Source: Scatophagus argus
Lineage: Eukaryota > Chordata > Actinopteri > Scatophagidae
Assembly: GCF_020382885.2 (NCBI RefSeq)
Contig: NC_058506.1
Coordinates: forward strand, 15,168,318-15,232,317
Direction of reading: 5' to 3'
Length of the DNA stretch: 64,000 nt
Shown: one piece after another, positions 22,801 to 56,884 of the stretch
Layout: every line of letters begins with the position of its first letter
Position numbering within the stretch: the first letter of the stretch is position 1
Translations under genes and position numbers: made by a program
Notes under the pieces: generated by a model
Databases searched by the model: none
What the model saw: only the letters and a program-made list of their open reading frames with translations
Told to the model about the DNA's origin: nothing

Positions 22801-25800
22801 TGATGTGTTGGTTAACATCCATACATTTCCAAATACATATTATCATAACATAATGAGTGTGGCAAACAACACATCTGGTGATTTTTCATCCTGCGTGATA
22901 GATTAGATTATTCATTCACAAACTGTGCATGCTTCTTTTAAAAACAATCTTATGGACATACACTGTATCTGAATCACTGTATGCAACACTACCAAGTCAA
23001 GTGAGCCCCAATGCACTGTAACACACCTGTATGCAGCACAAACTCTATTCAAACTAATGAACTAAAACTTCTGTAGTCTAGAAGACTGAATGAGACTTCT
23101 TGTAAGCAGTTGTTCTTACCAACTAGGATTGATACAACATGAGTTTGATTGGTGATGAAAATGTTGTTACGCATATACGAGGAAGTGCTGAGTAATTATA
23201 TGTGGCTACAATCTTATCTGTTGACTTCCTCAAAGATATTTCTTGGTATCACATCCTCAAATTCAACCCTCAAGAAAAATGCTGATGATCCAAGTTTCTT
23301 TGTGTGTGATGTGTCTTTATAGATCCGTGTGTGGCCGTGCTAGTCATCTTCTCAGATTGTTGCTCTGTGGTTATGTACTCCATGAGTGTGTGTGTCTTTT
23401 AATGCGTGCATGCTTTTTACCTCCACTTGTAGCTGCCCCAGTTTTCTCTTGAGGTCTGTTGTATCCTCACCAGAGTTCATCTTTTTGTGTATTTCCAGCT
23501 CAGCATCCAGCAATTCTTTCTGCGCCTGGTCACATACCATGTAAAACGAGAAAACATTTTGTTGATTAAATACAGCAAGGTCCACCAGTGGCAGGGCTGT
23601 CTGCAAAAACTGAAAATCAGAAACTTACATCAGTCTTGGTCTTGGGCTGGCTGTGGTTGGATTTGGTGCTGGGCACCTGGGACACAGGGTTAGGGTTCAT
23701 TTCGTTCTGCAGCTGTTCAATTTTCTCCGTGAGCTCCTTTAGAGTCTTCATGATGTTGGCCCTCTCCTCAGGTTTCATCCCCCGGTTCTTCTCCAGGCGG
23801 TTTATCAAGGCCTGGTACAGAAAGGACAAGCAGTGAGAGAGAAAAAAGTGGAAAAGGCAGTATAAACAAAGAGCTAAGATGAGAGAAAAGATGGGCTTTC
23901 TGGAAGGCCAGTCTTACCTTCTGACACTCAATCTGTGTTTTTAACATCTCCTGCTTCTTCTTTCTCATGTCCTGTTGGAGTTTTAAAGCCTCCTAAATGA
24001 AAAACAGACATTTAATAAAATACATTCAATCAGGTAGAAGAAACATTATATGCTGTTAACGAACATTTGATTTCACAATGGTGGACCCTGAGAGAAACAA
24101 ATTGTTAAGCATAAGCGCTGCTCGCTGGCATGGCAGCATGAAACAACATGCCTGTTTCTTCTTGAGAACTTCTTGCGCTTCAAGGGCTTTTCCCGTTTTC
24201 CCAAGGCTTTTTGAGGACATCTTCGGGGCTGTCGAGGAGTAGGGGCTCTTCTGAGTGTTCGTCAGTGCAGGCGTCACCTAAGGCAAAGAAGACACATTTC
24301 GGTAACCGGTAACAGTTTTGGTAACAGCTGTGGACAGCTGCAACAAACCCAAGCAAGGGTACACTGAAATAATTGCCCAACTACTGGAGGGATTGTCCTG
24401 TACTGTAAAGACATTCATGGTCCTCAGAGAATAAATCTTAAATACTTTGGTGATCCTATGACTTCCTCTTCCGTGAGGTTGATGTTTTTGTGTTTCAGTA
24501 AAACACTTTGACAGCTGTTGAAATTGACTGCCATGGTATTTGGTACAGACATTCATGTTCTCCTGAAGATATTATTAATTACTTAATATTCTAATAACAT
24601 GAGCTTTCGCCATTTACTTGAAAATAATATTTCAGTCAGGTCTGGCACCACCTGACACATGCGTATAAACTAAAACATACAGGAACTGTGTCTGTGTTTG
24701 GGTTCAGGTTGTCCAGCTTGGTTGTAGCTGCAGTCCCAGTTACTGCTGGCAGGCGATGCTTGGGTACAGTCTTGTTCAAAACGTAGGCGGCTGGACTGTG
24801 CTGCTTGATCCCCTGCAAAAATGAAAAAAGCAGGGGGGTAAATCTAATGAAAAGTTTCAGCAATGGGTAACAGAGATCACTACGAAAAGACAAACAACTT
24901 CAGGTTTACAACATAATAACCTTATGCATGTTGCCGTGCTGTGGCCCTGGGCTGGGTGCTGACCCAGCCACCTGGCTCCCTGAGCTCTGCTCCTGCGGCT
25001 GGAGCCCTGTGGCATTGGTGCCCGGCTCACGGTGCCAGTACACACGAATGAAGCGGTTGTTGAGGACCGCCTCTGTGCTGGATATGGCCCGTCTGGCCTC
25101 TTCATTCTTTGTGTACTGGATCAATGCCGCCTCTGGATCGCCGCCAAACACGACCTGGAGAGCATGCAGGTTACATATGTATATGATGAAACTAACTCTT
25201 CAGCAGAGCTGAACTAAAAATGAAAAGCACACTGAAAGTAGCATGACCCTTAGTCAAACAGACATATATTTATTAACATATTGTATTCTAGCAATCAGAT
25301 TATATGAGATTTAAACAGGCTAAATTTACTCTGGGATGTTCTATGTGGCTTACAGCCCTGCTAGTCATTTTCCAAGTTGTGTTGAGAGCATAAAGGCTTT
25401 TTGACAAATCAAAATTCTCTAATTCTCACAATTCCAACATGTCTACTACTACCAATCTTGCCTGCATTTGTCCTTTGCAGGCCTCTTAAGTGAAAAGCAC
25501 CAAATGATTCACTTTACCTGGATATTGACAATGGTTCCAAACTTGCTGAAGTGCTCGTTGAGCTTGGTGATGTTGTTCAGCTCACGTGGGACCTTGCGCA
25601 CCTCCAACTTAGTGTTCACATAGTGATGCCTCTTGGGAAAGCCGCTCTTATGTTGGTTGTTAAAGTTTGACCTAAAACAAGCAGAAGACTGAAATGTTAA
25701 CATCTTAAGTATTACACAGCATTTGCTTCAAAGACAAATTAACGGAAAAAGCAGAAAGGTTCATCAACAATTTGGGCAAGGTCACCCGCAATGAAGGCTG

Positions 25801-28800
25801 ATGACCTGGGGTTCAAGTTTCTGCCTTCATACTGAAATGCCATCAAGCCACAACAGTGGGCATGTCAACCTGCTTGATACCCAAGATGGATTACAAGCAG
25901 ACCCTTTGCAAAGTGCATTTTCATGAGCACCTGCTTCCCACAGCTGAGACAAAAGACAGGCTCCTCCAGACCTATGAGTCACCTTGGCCTGAAACAAGGC
26001 TCTCTTAGGGATACGTGGGGAAGGAACCAATTTGTTTGATCAAATTTCAACTGGCAAGCTAGCTTCCTCAAATGTCTTCACAGAACAAGAACCTGTTCAT
26101 TAAGTGCCTATGAACACTTTGAGGCAGTGCAATTTTCAAAGCCCCAAGCTTTACTACAAACAAAACAATCAGAAACTGCTTCTGTATGTAAAAATGTTTT
26201 TGCTGTGAAAAGATTTGTCAAGACAACCTCCAATTTTCTTTTCGCGCCATGTTAACTAAGCAGAGCTTCTTTGGTTTGGAGAGCAGAGATTCAGTTAATG
26301 TCAGTCTCTGCGATGGGATCCTTGTACATAAGTCTGTAGTACAGATTACACGAGATTTAAGTTTCAGAATTTTCATAATAGGTCAAATTTCAAATTCCAA
26401 CAGCTTATTTTTGGAGTGGATTTGAATCCTTACTTCTCCATCCAAGGTTTTTTAGCTGCTGGTCCCTCAGCTGTACTGGCTCCCATAGTTCTCTTCCTGT
26501 TGTCCTGATCAGTGTTAAAACGGGAGACATTACTTCCAGGACTGCTGGTTGCAGGGGCAGGCTCTGTCTGGATCACTATGTTGGCAGCTGGAAGACACAC
26601 ACACCATAACACAGAGCAACAATAATAAACATTAGTTGTTGTAATAATAAACACTGACACTAACATCCACATATCACTGGTCATAATGAGTTTGGGGAAT
26701 AGTTTGAGTATTAAGAAGGCTAACATTTGCTACCTCTGGAGCCTTGTCCTTCACTGGAGGTGAGGCCAATGAGGTTGGAGCGCTGCGACTGGACACGGGG
26801 AATGAACTGACGATACGGGTTACGACCTGCTGCAGTCAGGCCTGGGGATTCTGGGTTATAACCCTCCGGATCATAGTTATCTAATGTGTAAAAATGAAGA
26901 TACACACAAACACAAGATTAGATAGAATATTAAATATTTTTAACGGTCATAGAAACAAATGTGAAAAAATAATCTAAATTCAAAGAATGAGGAATAAAGA
27001 CTAAGTGAAATTACACAGTGAAGTCAGGCAGTCCTTCATATAAAAATTAGATAAAAGCACAAACAAAAGCAACTTATCTAACACACATCAATTCTGTATA
27101 GATTTTGCATGAAATTTAAATATACGCAGTGGAGTGATAGCAACCAGTGACACTCTTTGATAATACAGTTCTGAGTAGTAATTAAAATATGTACTATTGG
27201 ACAAAATATAAAGAAGATCTGATAAACAAGGTGAACCACCACTGAACGATAATTCTTATCCGGATACAATTAACTGAAACACTCGTAACAGCTGTGATTT
27301 TGACAGTGGAAAGTGGTATTAAGGTCAAAAGCCTGAATTTGTAATTAGCTAAAAATAGTCCACCTAAAGTCGTAGCATTTCTGCTTAACTGTATAATTAT
27401 TCATGAGGTGAATTACGGGGAAAGCATTCAACACAATAAAGATGCTGCAGAGTGAATGTTAACCGCTCGTAGCTACTTTGTCTGGTAGGTTAATAAACAG
27501 CGCTTCTCTCTGGTCAACATCTGTTACTGCAGCTCAAAGAAAAACATGAACATCACACACAAAACGTAACTTAAAAGAACAAAATACAAAAACGGGGTAC
27601 TTTAAAGTCCAGAAAAAGCAACTTAAACTTCAGTAGCTTAGTCATTATAGTTCAATTTTAACTTCGTGAAATCCTATCTTCAATATGTCTACAACTATAA
27701 TTAACTGGAAATAATTTAAGAAAACTCAAAGCAGGAAATAGAACCACAGCCACAGCAATGTCTCCACCAATCACATAGTGCCAATCTGAACAGGAAAGGC
27801 ATTGCTGCTTACATTCAGACTGGGCATACTGGGGACGAAGAGACACAGTTGAGGACGAGGAAGGAGGAGGTGGAGGAGGAGGAGGAAGAGTAGGTGGCAG
27901 CCCCACACCAGGCGGTCCAATAGGAGGAGAAGACGTGATTGCCGATTGGTGGTTGGGGGTATCAATTCCACTGGTTGCTATCAGTGGGGGTCCTGAGGGA
28001 GATACAAGCCCATGCTGATGTCTCAGGCATATTGCAGATATGACAGTGAACTAAAACTTATTTCCACACTGCATTGTTTGCTTTAATATGGCAGTAAAAG
28101 TGAAAGAAAGTAATATAATCTGTTCAATGCAATGGAATAGAATTAGCATCTGATTTATGACAAATAGGACAAAAACACACAATAAGAACATTTCAAGAAC
28201 AAGGGTATTCAAAGCAAAAGGGTGGAACAGGTCAGTCAGACTGCAGGGCTTTAACCACAATCAGCATTTTTTAAAAATGTATATGGGATCCAAATATCTG
28301 TTTGCTAGTTTACTCATAGTCCTGCAGCAAGGGCCTCAGTAATTAGTAATATTACTAGTATGCAAAAAGTTAAAAGTTTTAGGACAGGGGGTGGCTGTCC
28401 TGCTGAAAGAGGCCACTGCTAAAAAGGGGTCTACCCTGTCTGCTACAATGTTTAGGTCAGCAGCACATGTCAAAGTATCACTTGCATGAATGCCATGGTT
28501 TTCTGACAGAAAAGCTTGCTTTTTCTCCTGAATGCATCATGGTGTGACGCACATCACACTCCTTGGCGAGTGTCATTGTAACAAGATGATCAATGTAATT
28601 CACTTCATCTGTAAGTGGCTGATCGGTGTATAGACACAGTGTCACATTAAATAAAAAAGTGCCACACCACGAGATCTGTGAAATGTTATCTGTGCAAAAC
28701 ACAGTATAATCACAGTGTGATTATCCACTGGTGGTGGAGGCCAGGAAAGTGGCAGTCACTGAGAGATGACCCTCAGTAACAGGAAATACAGTTTTCTAAA

Positions 28801-31800
28801 CATAACAAAAAGTATTCATGTTAAGAAATTCATAAGTGAGCAAATTACCAGAAAAGGAAGGAAAAAAAATGTCTTGTGCAAACAAGCACTTAAGAATAAC
28901 AGGCTGCAGTGGTTTGCGCAAAACAAAAAATCACTTTCACAGTTGTGAAAAAGCTACTTGAATTATTACTCAAATAGCACAACGTGAGAAGTTTGTAAGA
29001 GGTGGCATCTGTGTACTAGTTACTTACCAGTCATGGGGAAGACGCCCGGTGGTGGTGGCTGGCCATAGGGTGGCATCGAAGGCATCCTAAGGGGAGGGGG
29101 TGGTTCAGTGATCGGGGGTATGGGCAGGCCTGCGGGGGGCATAACAGGTGGGGGTGGGAACGGAATCATACTTGGTAGATTGACATCATCAACAATGAGA
29201 GGGTCGTTGCCGTGGTCGAATGGACAAAGGTCTCCACGGACGCAAAATCCCTTTTCTGTGACAATGAGAGAAACAAGACGTCAAAATTTAGCTTTTTCGT
29301 CTATATGTGGTTTAGAAGTTTAAGGCAGCATTAACATACATTCTCTAAGTAAGAACTACAAAGCTTCCAGGTACGTTCTCTTCAGGTACTCTGCAGTATT
29401 TATTTGTAACAAATTGCAATCTTTCAAAGGGGAAGTTGGCCTGTGGAAGTCAAGTTCATTCACAAAAGAGTGAAAGAGCAACAGAAATAAATAAACAAGT
29501 TGAAAAGACTGCTGTAGTTCTAAGCTAAGACCTACAGTACATGTATTTACCCCACTGTCTCATTAAAGCACTAGGTCCCTTGTGGCTGTGTTTCAGCACT
29601 GTGACAGATAGCAGTGTGCTTCAGGGACAGTGGGTAATTTTAAACCCTCTTGTGTCTCTGGAAAAGGGAGGAGAGCTAAACAGTGGTCATTAGTGATGGC
29701 ACTAAACAAGGCAATCAATAACCCTCATGGGGAGATAATGGCAGAGTTTACATAATAGCAGAACATCAAACTTTTTAAGTGACCACAACGTATGCTGGAC
29801 AAATCAAGCTTCTAAGATCGAAGAAGGAACTGTTCAGCAAAAAAAAATAAATAAATAAGAATTGATAAAAAGCAGAAATCACATGAAAGGAGGGGACGAT
29901 GATTCCCCTCCATTCCTACCATCGTAATCCCTGCAGCGCTGTTTGAGTGAAGCACCCTTGCCGCTGAAGGGCTTGCCGACACCATCTTGTCTCTGAGAGC
30001 CATAGTAGCTGGACCAGCTATCTGTGGTGCTATCAGGCAGGTGAGCTGGTGTTGCTATGGGAACGCCTCCAGCTCCCGAGACCCCAGTGGATGACGAGGA
30101 AGAAGAGGAAAAGGGGTGTGGCGGGGTGGGCAAGGGCAGGAGAGGCGACGGGTGCTGCTGCTGGGAACTCGACGTGGTGGAAGAGTTGTAGCAGTCGGAG
30201 TCCTTCCTTTCCAACTCAAACTTTGACTTGAAGTCTGTTAAAGAAGAGCAGAATTAGAGCAACTTTAGTGTAACACAAGTAGAGCAGAGTAATGGCACAA
30301 GTTTAAACGTTAAATGTTTTAAGATTTTCGAAAACACAAATTAACCTCGACAGTAATAAGGCCAGTTCCAGCCCTTGTTGCTGAATTCCCACTGATATGA
30401 TAGCAAAGCTGTCCACATTGTTCTTTATCGTGAACAATTCCCAGCAACACTGGCCAACAATCCAACAGAAAATAATACAAACTGCAACATCCAGAACTCC
30501 TTTCAGTTTCTTCTCAACTAGGCACCCAGGATGTCTCCATCACCGCTTCTGCATCACGAATGCACAGTTCAACAGTGCTGACAGGAGCTTCTGCACTCCT
30601 GGGTCTGGTCCTCTGTGCTGTTGTTATTGGCTGTGGGAAGATGGGGTGTGAGTAACTTTCTTACCTCTGCCTCCTCTGTGCTCTCTGTCCCTGCTCTTTC
30701 CTTGGCTGCCACTCCTGCTCCGGCTGCGGCTCCTGCTTCGGCTGCGGCTGTAGCTCCTCCCGCGGGGGCTGCCCCTGCGACGCTCGTGGCGCTCTCGCTC
30801 ACGGTGGGAATCGCTGCTGCTTTTCCCGTGGCGATCGAAGTCGCGGCGCTTGCGCTCATCTCTCCGCCTGTCATCGCGGCTCCTGCGTGGTAGATAAGTT
30901 ATAAGTTAAATCTGAATTACTACTCAGTCCAACAGACATGTCAAAGAGGTGTCACATCTCGTCTGTGAGAGTTAGTTATTTCCCACGGTGTTTGGGTAAA
31001 AACATCCAATTTGCACCAACTACATGACAACAACAGGTGAATTCTGCAAGTAGGTAAAGGCAGGGGAAAGGAAGAGTGCAGCCTTACTCAAAATATAGAT
31101 AGTAGAAGAGAGTGTTGGGAGGAGCAGCAGCCCTGGAGAGACTGGAGACCAGGTGTGCCGTCGCTTGTTTTCTGGCCTTACAGGTAAACACGCTACTGTT
31201 CATAACCGAGTTTGATGGTCAAGTATAAGCTGCAAGTAAACCAATTTCTCTTCAGTCTTCTGTGCATCTACTCTAGACATACAGGGAGGCTCTTGCCTGA
31301 AAGTGATAATTAATCATTTGGAATAAGATACATGGACAGATATTGTGCCAACGTATTTAATTGTTCTTCAATCTCACCTAACTAGATGTAACATGTTTTC
31401 CATTTGAAGCAGTAGAGGTTTATAGCTACATGGAATCTTAAACCTGAGGAGATAAATGTGGTATGTAAAATAAGAACACATGGATCATATTTTCATCTAA
31501 ATCTATCAATACGCACATTGAAATCGGTTTTAGTGGCATTTATCAACCGTACTGAAGAGACAAAATAGTATAACAGTTATTGTACTATCCTCTTTGTTAT
31601 TGACTAGATGTGGTATAGACAAGGGACAGACTACTGGACACCTGGGCCCCCCATCAAGCTAAAAGCAGAACTCATGGGATTTCAAAATAACCACGCAAAT
31701 GTACCTCAGTTAGAGTCTCTACCCAAGTACGCAATGCAAAATGAAGAGTTTGGTCAGCAGTAATGAGCTGAGGCACAGTGTATTGGAAATTTCAGTATGA

Positions 31801-34800
31801 GACTGGGGTTCAGGTGTTTTGTGTCTCCCATGTCAATAGAGTATGTGCAGACGCTCTGTGCTCAGTCATTAACCTGAGATGAAACATATCCCTGAAGCCA
31901 CAGCCATACCTGGACTCATTGAAGTCAGAACGGTTTCTCAGAGGACTTCTCCTCCGCCTGTTTTCTCTCTCCTCCTCTGGAGTCTCGGCCTAGAGGGAAA
32001 AAACAGTTAGGAAGAGGAAAATGGTTTTGAGTCAATATCCCTGAAAAAATACAGTGTCCAGTAACACACAATGAGATATTTCTCAAATTCTTCAATCCAC
32101 TAGCTCTTCTTACCTCCACAACATCAGATTTAACTGCAGGTGGTTTGACCTCCTCTTTAGGAGCTTCCGTGGCAGCAGGAATTCCCAGGTAGTTCTTGGT
32201 TGTCAGACTTTCAAAAAGTTTATCAACAAATCCCATTGTCTCTGCAATGATAAAATTAATCTTGTGAACAGATTCACTTGATTTATGTGCAGCTTTGCCC
32301 GTTCTCTCTCAAAGAGCAACCTGTCCTTCAGGCAAAAAATGTACCAGCATTCTGAACCTTCTGAATCACACACACACATACAGAAAGTGCAGAGAGATCA
32401 AACATTGAAAGGTGCTTCATAAAAATGTAACATGATATATAAAAGAGAATATTCAACACATGCAGACACACAAAGAATTTGAAAGTAAATTTCAAAGACG
32501 TAATTAGAACAATTTACTTCACGGTAATCTTTAAGTGTGTTATTCCAAAGGTGTTAGATGAAGTAACTTTCTTTGCAGCCTCAGGCTGTGCTTTTATACA
32601 GGGATGGCTTAAGTGTCTGTGAATTTTAACTTCAATAAGCAGCTGTTTCTCAACATGGGATAAAGTAAATAGCTAAGACAAGTGTAACTGTCACCAGTCC
32701 ATTCAAGCTCCTGTAGCTGATTGTTCTTCTTGTAAAGTAAAACCAAATTTCAATCATGCATGGAAAGAGAGCATAACTCGACTCAAGCTAACCAGGATGA
32801 TGCTTCGTTCATAACAGCCTGGAAACATTACAGAGGTCAAAGCATTTGCAAATGATGTCAACACACCCTCTAGTGGTCATGTCGGGAACTATAAGTGGTG
32901 CTAATGAACAGCTGATCACATTTATATATACGTATGTGTGTATATATGTATATACACGACACTATTAGATGATGTCTGTGCACTTGGGCAGTTTCACCTA
33001 TTAGAAATCTGATGCTGTATTGTGGAATCTGCTTGCAAAATGCAAACTATGTAATGAATGAAATCTAAACACATATACCCATTTGTAGTTGTCAGTTACC
33101 TAAAAGAGAAAGCCAGTAGACCCACTCTACCAGACTACATTTTTAGGTCTCTAAATCAACCTATCAACCTTGTAACATAACTGCAAGTCTCGATTATCTC
33201 TGAATTATATGAAAGGAGTAAATTAAATGCTTTTCTGTCAAGGATGGGAAAAAGCACAACTTTCTTGACCAGCATGATGCAGGGTCAATAGCAAAACAGC
33301 ATGTTGCTTTCAATCACAGAAGCACAGAAGTTTTTGAAGTTCATACCTTTTTGTAAGAAGACATCAAGTTGATCAGCACAAAGTGCTTTCAACTCTTTCT
33401 CCGGTTTGTCCTTCTTCACAAGAGCCACCACATAGTTGGCTAATGCAGAGGGGTCAGCATCACATCTGCAGGTTAAAATATATGTATTTTAGAATTTCAG
33501 TTACTCGTTGTTTTGACAATACCAAAAGCAATGACATGTTTGCCAAACTATCTGATGACTGAAAAGAGAGGGGAGACAAAACTGAGTGAGCAAACTGAAA
33601 CTAAAGTTTCAAATAAATTTTGATTAAACCAACTTCAGCTGCAAGTTGTGCTGTCTACTGGTGTCCAACAATCCATGTGCATTAAAACTCTGAAACATAA
33701 TCACTACCTAGTGAGACCAATAGTATTACCTGCAGCACAGACCATTAGAAACATTAAAAAAGAAAAGTTCCCAAAATTTTAAACCAAAACAATTCCCACT
33801 GCATCTTTCATTTTTCAAAACCCTGACAGGCTAAGAGATCACGTCAGAAATGCTCTCCACCAGCAAGTGGTGGGATGATTATAACATTGTAAAGGCAAAA
33901 GGCCCCAGGAAAGCACTCTTGACAACTACAAGCTAATATGTAACCACTGCAGAGCTAAATGCCTAAGAGCGGATAAAACTCTAACCCTAACCCTATAAAT
34001 ATTCAAAACCGCTTTCACTTCCATTCGATCTTAAAAAAACAAGGTCGGGGCACTTGATAAAATAACATACAAAACCACTGACGAGAAAAAACAAGCATTG
34101 CAAATAAGGGTTTTTTTAGAAACATGAAATTAATGTGAAACTATAGTTACTTATGCTGATTACAGGCTCATTTTGTAACAAAGCCAGCACAGGACCAAGC
34201 CACTTAAACAAGTTGTAACAAGGTTCCATATGGAGCAAAAATGTTTCCCTTTTCTTGAGAGAATTTGAGTGCAGCACACCAGAAGCACTTTCATAAGCAT
34301 GCATTAATATACGGAGACACTTATGTGTCTGTAGTGACTGCATAATCGGTGTGCACAGCAACTCCTCTTGTATCACGTTGTTACCCATTCAAATATATCA
34401 GTGTGTTTAAGCGTTTTATTTAGCAACATATGCATTGCAATAACAAAGAAACTGGCTGAAATTACATTTGAAACAGAGGGAGAAAGAAAAGGTGTGTGTA
34501 ACTATGGTAACTCAGAGAGCAAACGAGTCTATTTTTAAAATGTGGCTATAACTTAGTAATGCAGCGTTAGGTATAGTAAGTGCAACAGACTCAACACTTG
34601 ACTTAACTCTATTTTTATCACACGTAACAACATACACGTTATGCTATATGTTGCTCCATGACTTGATACAGAGATGTGATAAAGTCACGCTAACTTGTCG
34701 TGGGCCAACTGCGTGCCTAAAGTAACTACCCTAAATTAACAATGCAACAAACATACTATATCGTACACAATTAAGGCTTATTTAGCCCTACCTAGTTATA

Positions 34801-35046
34801 GAGAAGTCATACGGTCTCTCTTTGCTATAAAAAGTCCGCTAACGGCAATAATAGTTAGCTAACTCGTGCAAGAATTTGCCACTAGATTCTAGCAAGACCC
34901 CCATTGATGCCTGGCTAGCCCACTGGCTAGCTAGCTAACGTAGCTACGTAGCATGCAAGCTAAATGTCATTTCAATTCAATACTCACATTGGCTCCAGGA
35001 GTTTTGCCAGCCACGACTTCAAGGCTTCAACATTCTCTATGATCAT
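19829..35046 (-). CDS. rbm27: RNA-binding motif protein 27
   Basis: Nuclear RNA-binding protein of the RBM26/RBM27 family, linked in other vertebrates to poly(A)-tail-directed nuclear RNA decay. The 21 coding exons, from 5' to 3' on the - strand, are 34988-35046, 33347-33465, 32114-32241, 31910-31989, 30665-30882, 29920-30234, 29028-29255, 27813-27992, 26734-26880, 26434-26587, 25518-25671, 24921-25154, 24681-24812, 24152-24277, 23918-23992, 23629-23811, 23421-23525, 21608-21835, 21400-21483, 21172-21291 and 19829-19930. They total 3171 bases and 1056 residues, close to human RBM27 at about 1060. Domains in order: N-terminal PWI-like fold (1-75), Arg/Ser-rich stretch (about 110-200), CCCH zinc finger (Cys302, 311, 317, His321), Pro-rich middle, first RRM (about 564-637), coiled coil (about 745-879), Arg/Gly-rich segment (889-915), second RRM (about 932-1005) and an acidic tail ending ESRSWRR. 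One intron has a GC donor. Synteny supports rbm27 over rbm26. Confidence 0.95.
28384..28632 (-). mobile_element. Tc1-like transposon relic in an rbm27 intron
   Basis: Segments such as CTGCTGAAAGAGGCCACTGC near 28400, ATTGTAACAAGATGATCAAT near 28575 and the terminal CTGATCGGTGTA at 28619-28630 match a fish Tc1-like family in reverse orientation. Only one terminal repeat and scattered pieces survive. It lies in the intron between the exons at 27813-27992 and 29028-29255. Confidence 0.6.
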
Positions 35047-35542
35047 CGTGAGAAGGACTATAATACTGTCTATAAAATGAAAGTGTGTTTTGATAATCCT
35101 ACTTTCATCGTCCACAAATTTATAAGCTTTAAGGCCGTATGTCTCTCTTCACAGGCAGGTCGGACAAAATGTTTTACGGCATGGCAACACAAATTGAATT
35201 GTCGTAACACAGGCCAGGCGACGTACGTTATAACCACATCATGCCCTTATTCAACCACAATTTATTAAATTCTTGTCAGCGGCCTCACAGTTGTGTATTA
35301 AACATGTACAATTAATCAAATCGTTACAACACAAATCAAGCTCCTATTTCGCTCGATATTTAAAGAAAGGGCTCAAATAAAGTTCTACAAGACTACATTT
35401 CCCAGAAAACCATGCGGGAAGTTGGGTGTCATCAGCCAGACACCGGTGGCGTGGGTTTCCCTTGTCAAACTGGAAACTATTTCAAGTGTTTCTTCTGTCT
35501 AAACAACTGTATAGTAAAAAAAAGCTGGTAGATCGTGTCAAA
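35047..35542. promoter_or_regulatory. Bidirectional promoter between rbm27 and lars1
   Basis: The start codons of rbm27 (- strand) and lars1 (+ strand) lie head to head with 496 bases between them, so both 5' UTRs and promoters must fit here. There is no obvious TATA box in the expected place. ACTACATTTCCCAGAA at 35392-35407, followed by CCATGCGGG, closely resembles the SBS element (ACTACAATTCCCAGCATGC-like) bound by ZNF143/Staf, a factor typical of bidirectional housekeeping promoters. Confidence 0.75.
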
Positions 35543-54353
<18,811 letters not shown>

Positions 54354-54690
54354 AGATAAACATTCACTCTCTGTCACACATGCAGGCACATGGGGGGAGG
54401 GGCATTCAGCAGTGAATCATTTGCAAAAGGTTCAAATGCATCATGACATGTTACAGTAAAATGGGACATTTTGACTCAAAGCCATAAAACACTGAGTCAA
54501 ACTATATGTATGTTTTATAATGTGTTTCTGTACTGCACCATTTCCTACTGCACATGGTGTTTGATGTGACAGGTTCTCAATGTTTTTCACCGCTGAATGC
54601 AACCACATGAAATATTTGAAACTAATGGGACCTGAAAAGTTTGCCTCCGTCTCCTTTTTCAAATAATAAAAACAAAAGGAACGCTGATAC
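54354..54690 (+). other. 3' UTR of lars1 with poly(A) signal
   Basis: Non-coding sequence follows the TAG at 54351-54353. An AATAAA at 54665-54670 fits the poly(A) signal. A second AATAAA at 55201-55206 could serve a longer transcript. Confidence 0.65.
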
Positions 54691-55662
54691 ACTATTGGGT
54701 CTTTGCCACCTAAATGAGGTTTTTTGATGGTGTGAGGGGAAAAAAATATTTCTTTGAAAATATTGCAAACTTTCCTTCAAGGATTTGGTATGGAATTATC
54801 TCACCAGAAGTCTGTTCTGTCTTTTCATTGTCTGTTTGATTCAAGTTAAGTCTCACAGTATTTTTCCTGTCTGAAATAACAATAAATAAGCAACCATCTT
54901 AGTCATGAACCTGTTAAAGAGGGTTTTTTGTTTTGTTTTTTTTTTTTTCTGAAAGCATCAAACATCTACCATCATGTCCAATCTTGTTACTCGCCAACCG
55001 CTTATTTTATGTGTACATTGTCAGACTGCGTGTGCACCCTCTGGAATGTCTGTTGTTTTCATATAGATGGTAATGTACCTGCTGTGGTGTTTTATACACT
55101 GAGGGTGAGGCTTATTGTTCCCTCACGTTTTGTCTGCCTGTCAGACAGCTTTCCTATTTTCTAGCTGAGGATGGTGCTTGTCTGGCTTTTTCAGAGAAAT
55201 AATAAAACCTATGAGATATTCAGCTTTCTTGTTTCTCTCTGTGCAGTTTTATTTCTTCTAAGGACATAAATAAGACGACTGTTCCCCGCAAGAACAAGGC
55301 TCTTGACACAAGAGTGTGTCATAGTTTTGCCGAAGTTGTCGAATCTTTGTCCTATTAGCGTAGATGAGGAGGATAATCCTGCGGTGTGAGCGGTCTTCTG
55401 ATGAGGACGACATGCACAAAGTGTAGTTGTTGAGGGGGGCAGGTTGTAAGAATTCATTGTACAGACACCTGCAGGCAATTACTGGTGACTTGGATAGGGG
55501 AAATGCAAAGGAGATGAAGTAACTTGTTCTGGAAACTGAAGAAAAAAAAAAAATCTTAGTAAAACTAAAGATTAAGCTCTTGCAGAGTTAGGTAGGCAGA
55601 TTGAAACCACTCACATGTTCGTATGCTAAATTTGAAACTTAAGTTATCACCTGCAGCTGGTA
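54691..55662. other. Spacer between lars1 and the Tc1-like element
   Basis: No exon was recognised. It may include an extended lars1 3' UTR up to the second AATAAA at 55201-55206. The rest is AT-rich and unremarkable. Confidence 0.45.

Positions 55663-56884
<1,222 letters not shown>

Noticed and set aside
33980..34000. CTAACCCTAACCC words resembling telomere repeats
   Set aside because: Only about two units inside an rbm27 intron; too short to mean an interstitial telomere.
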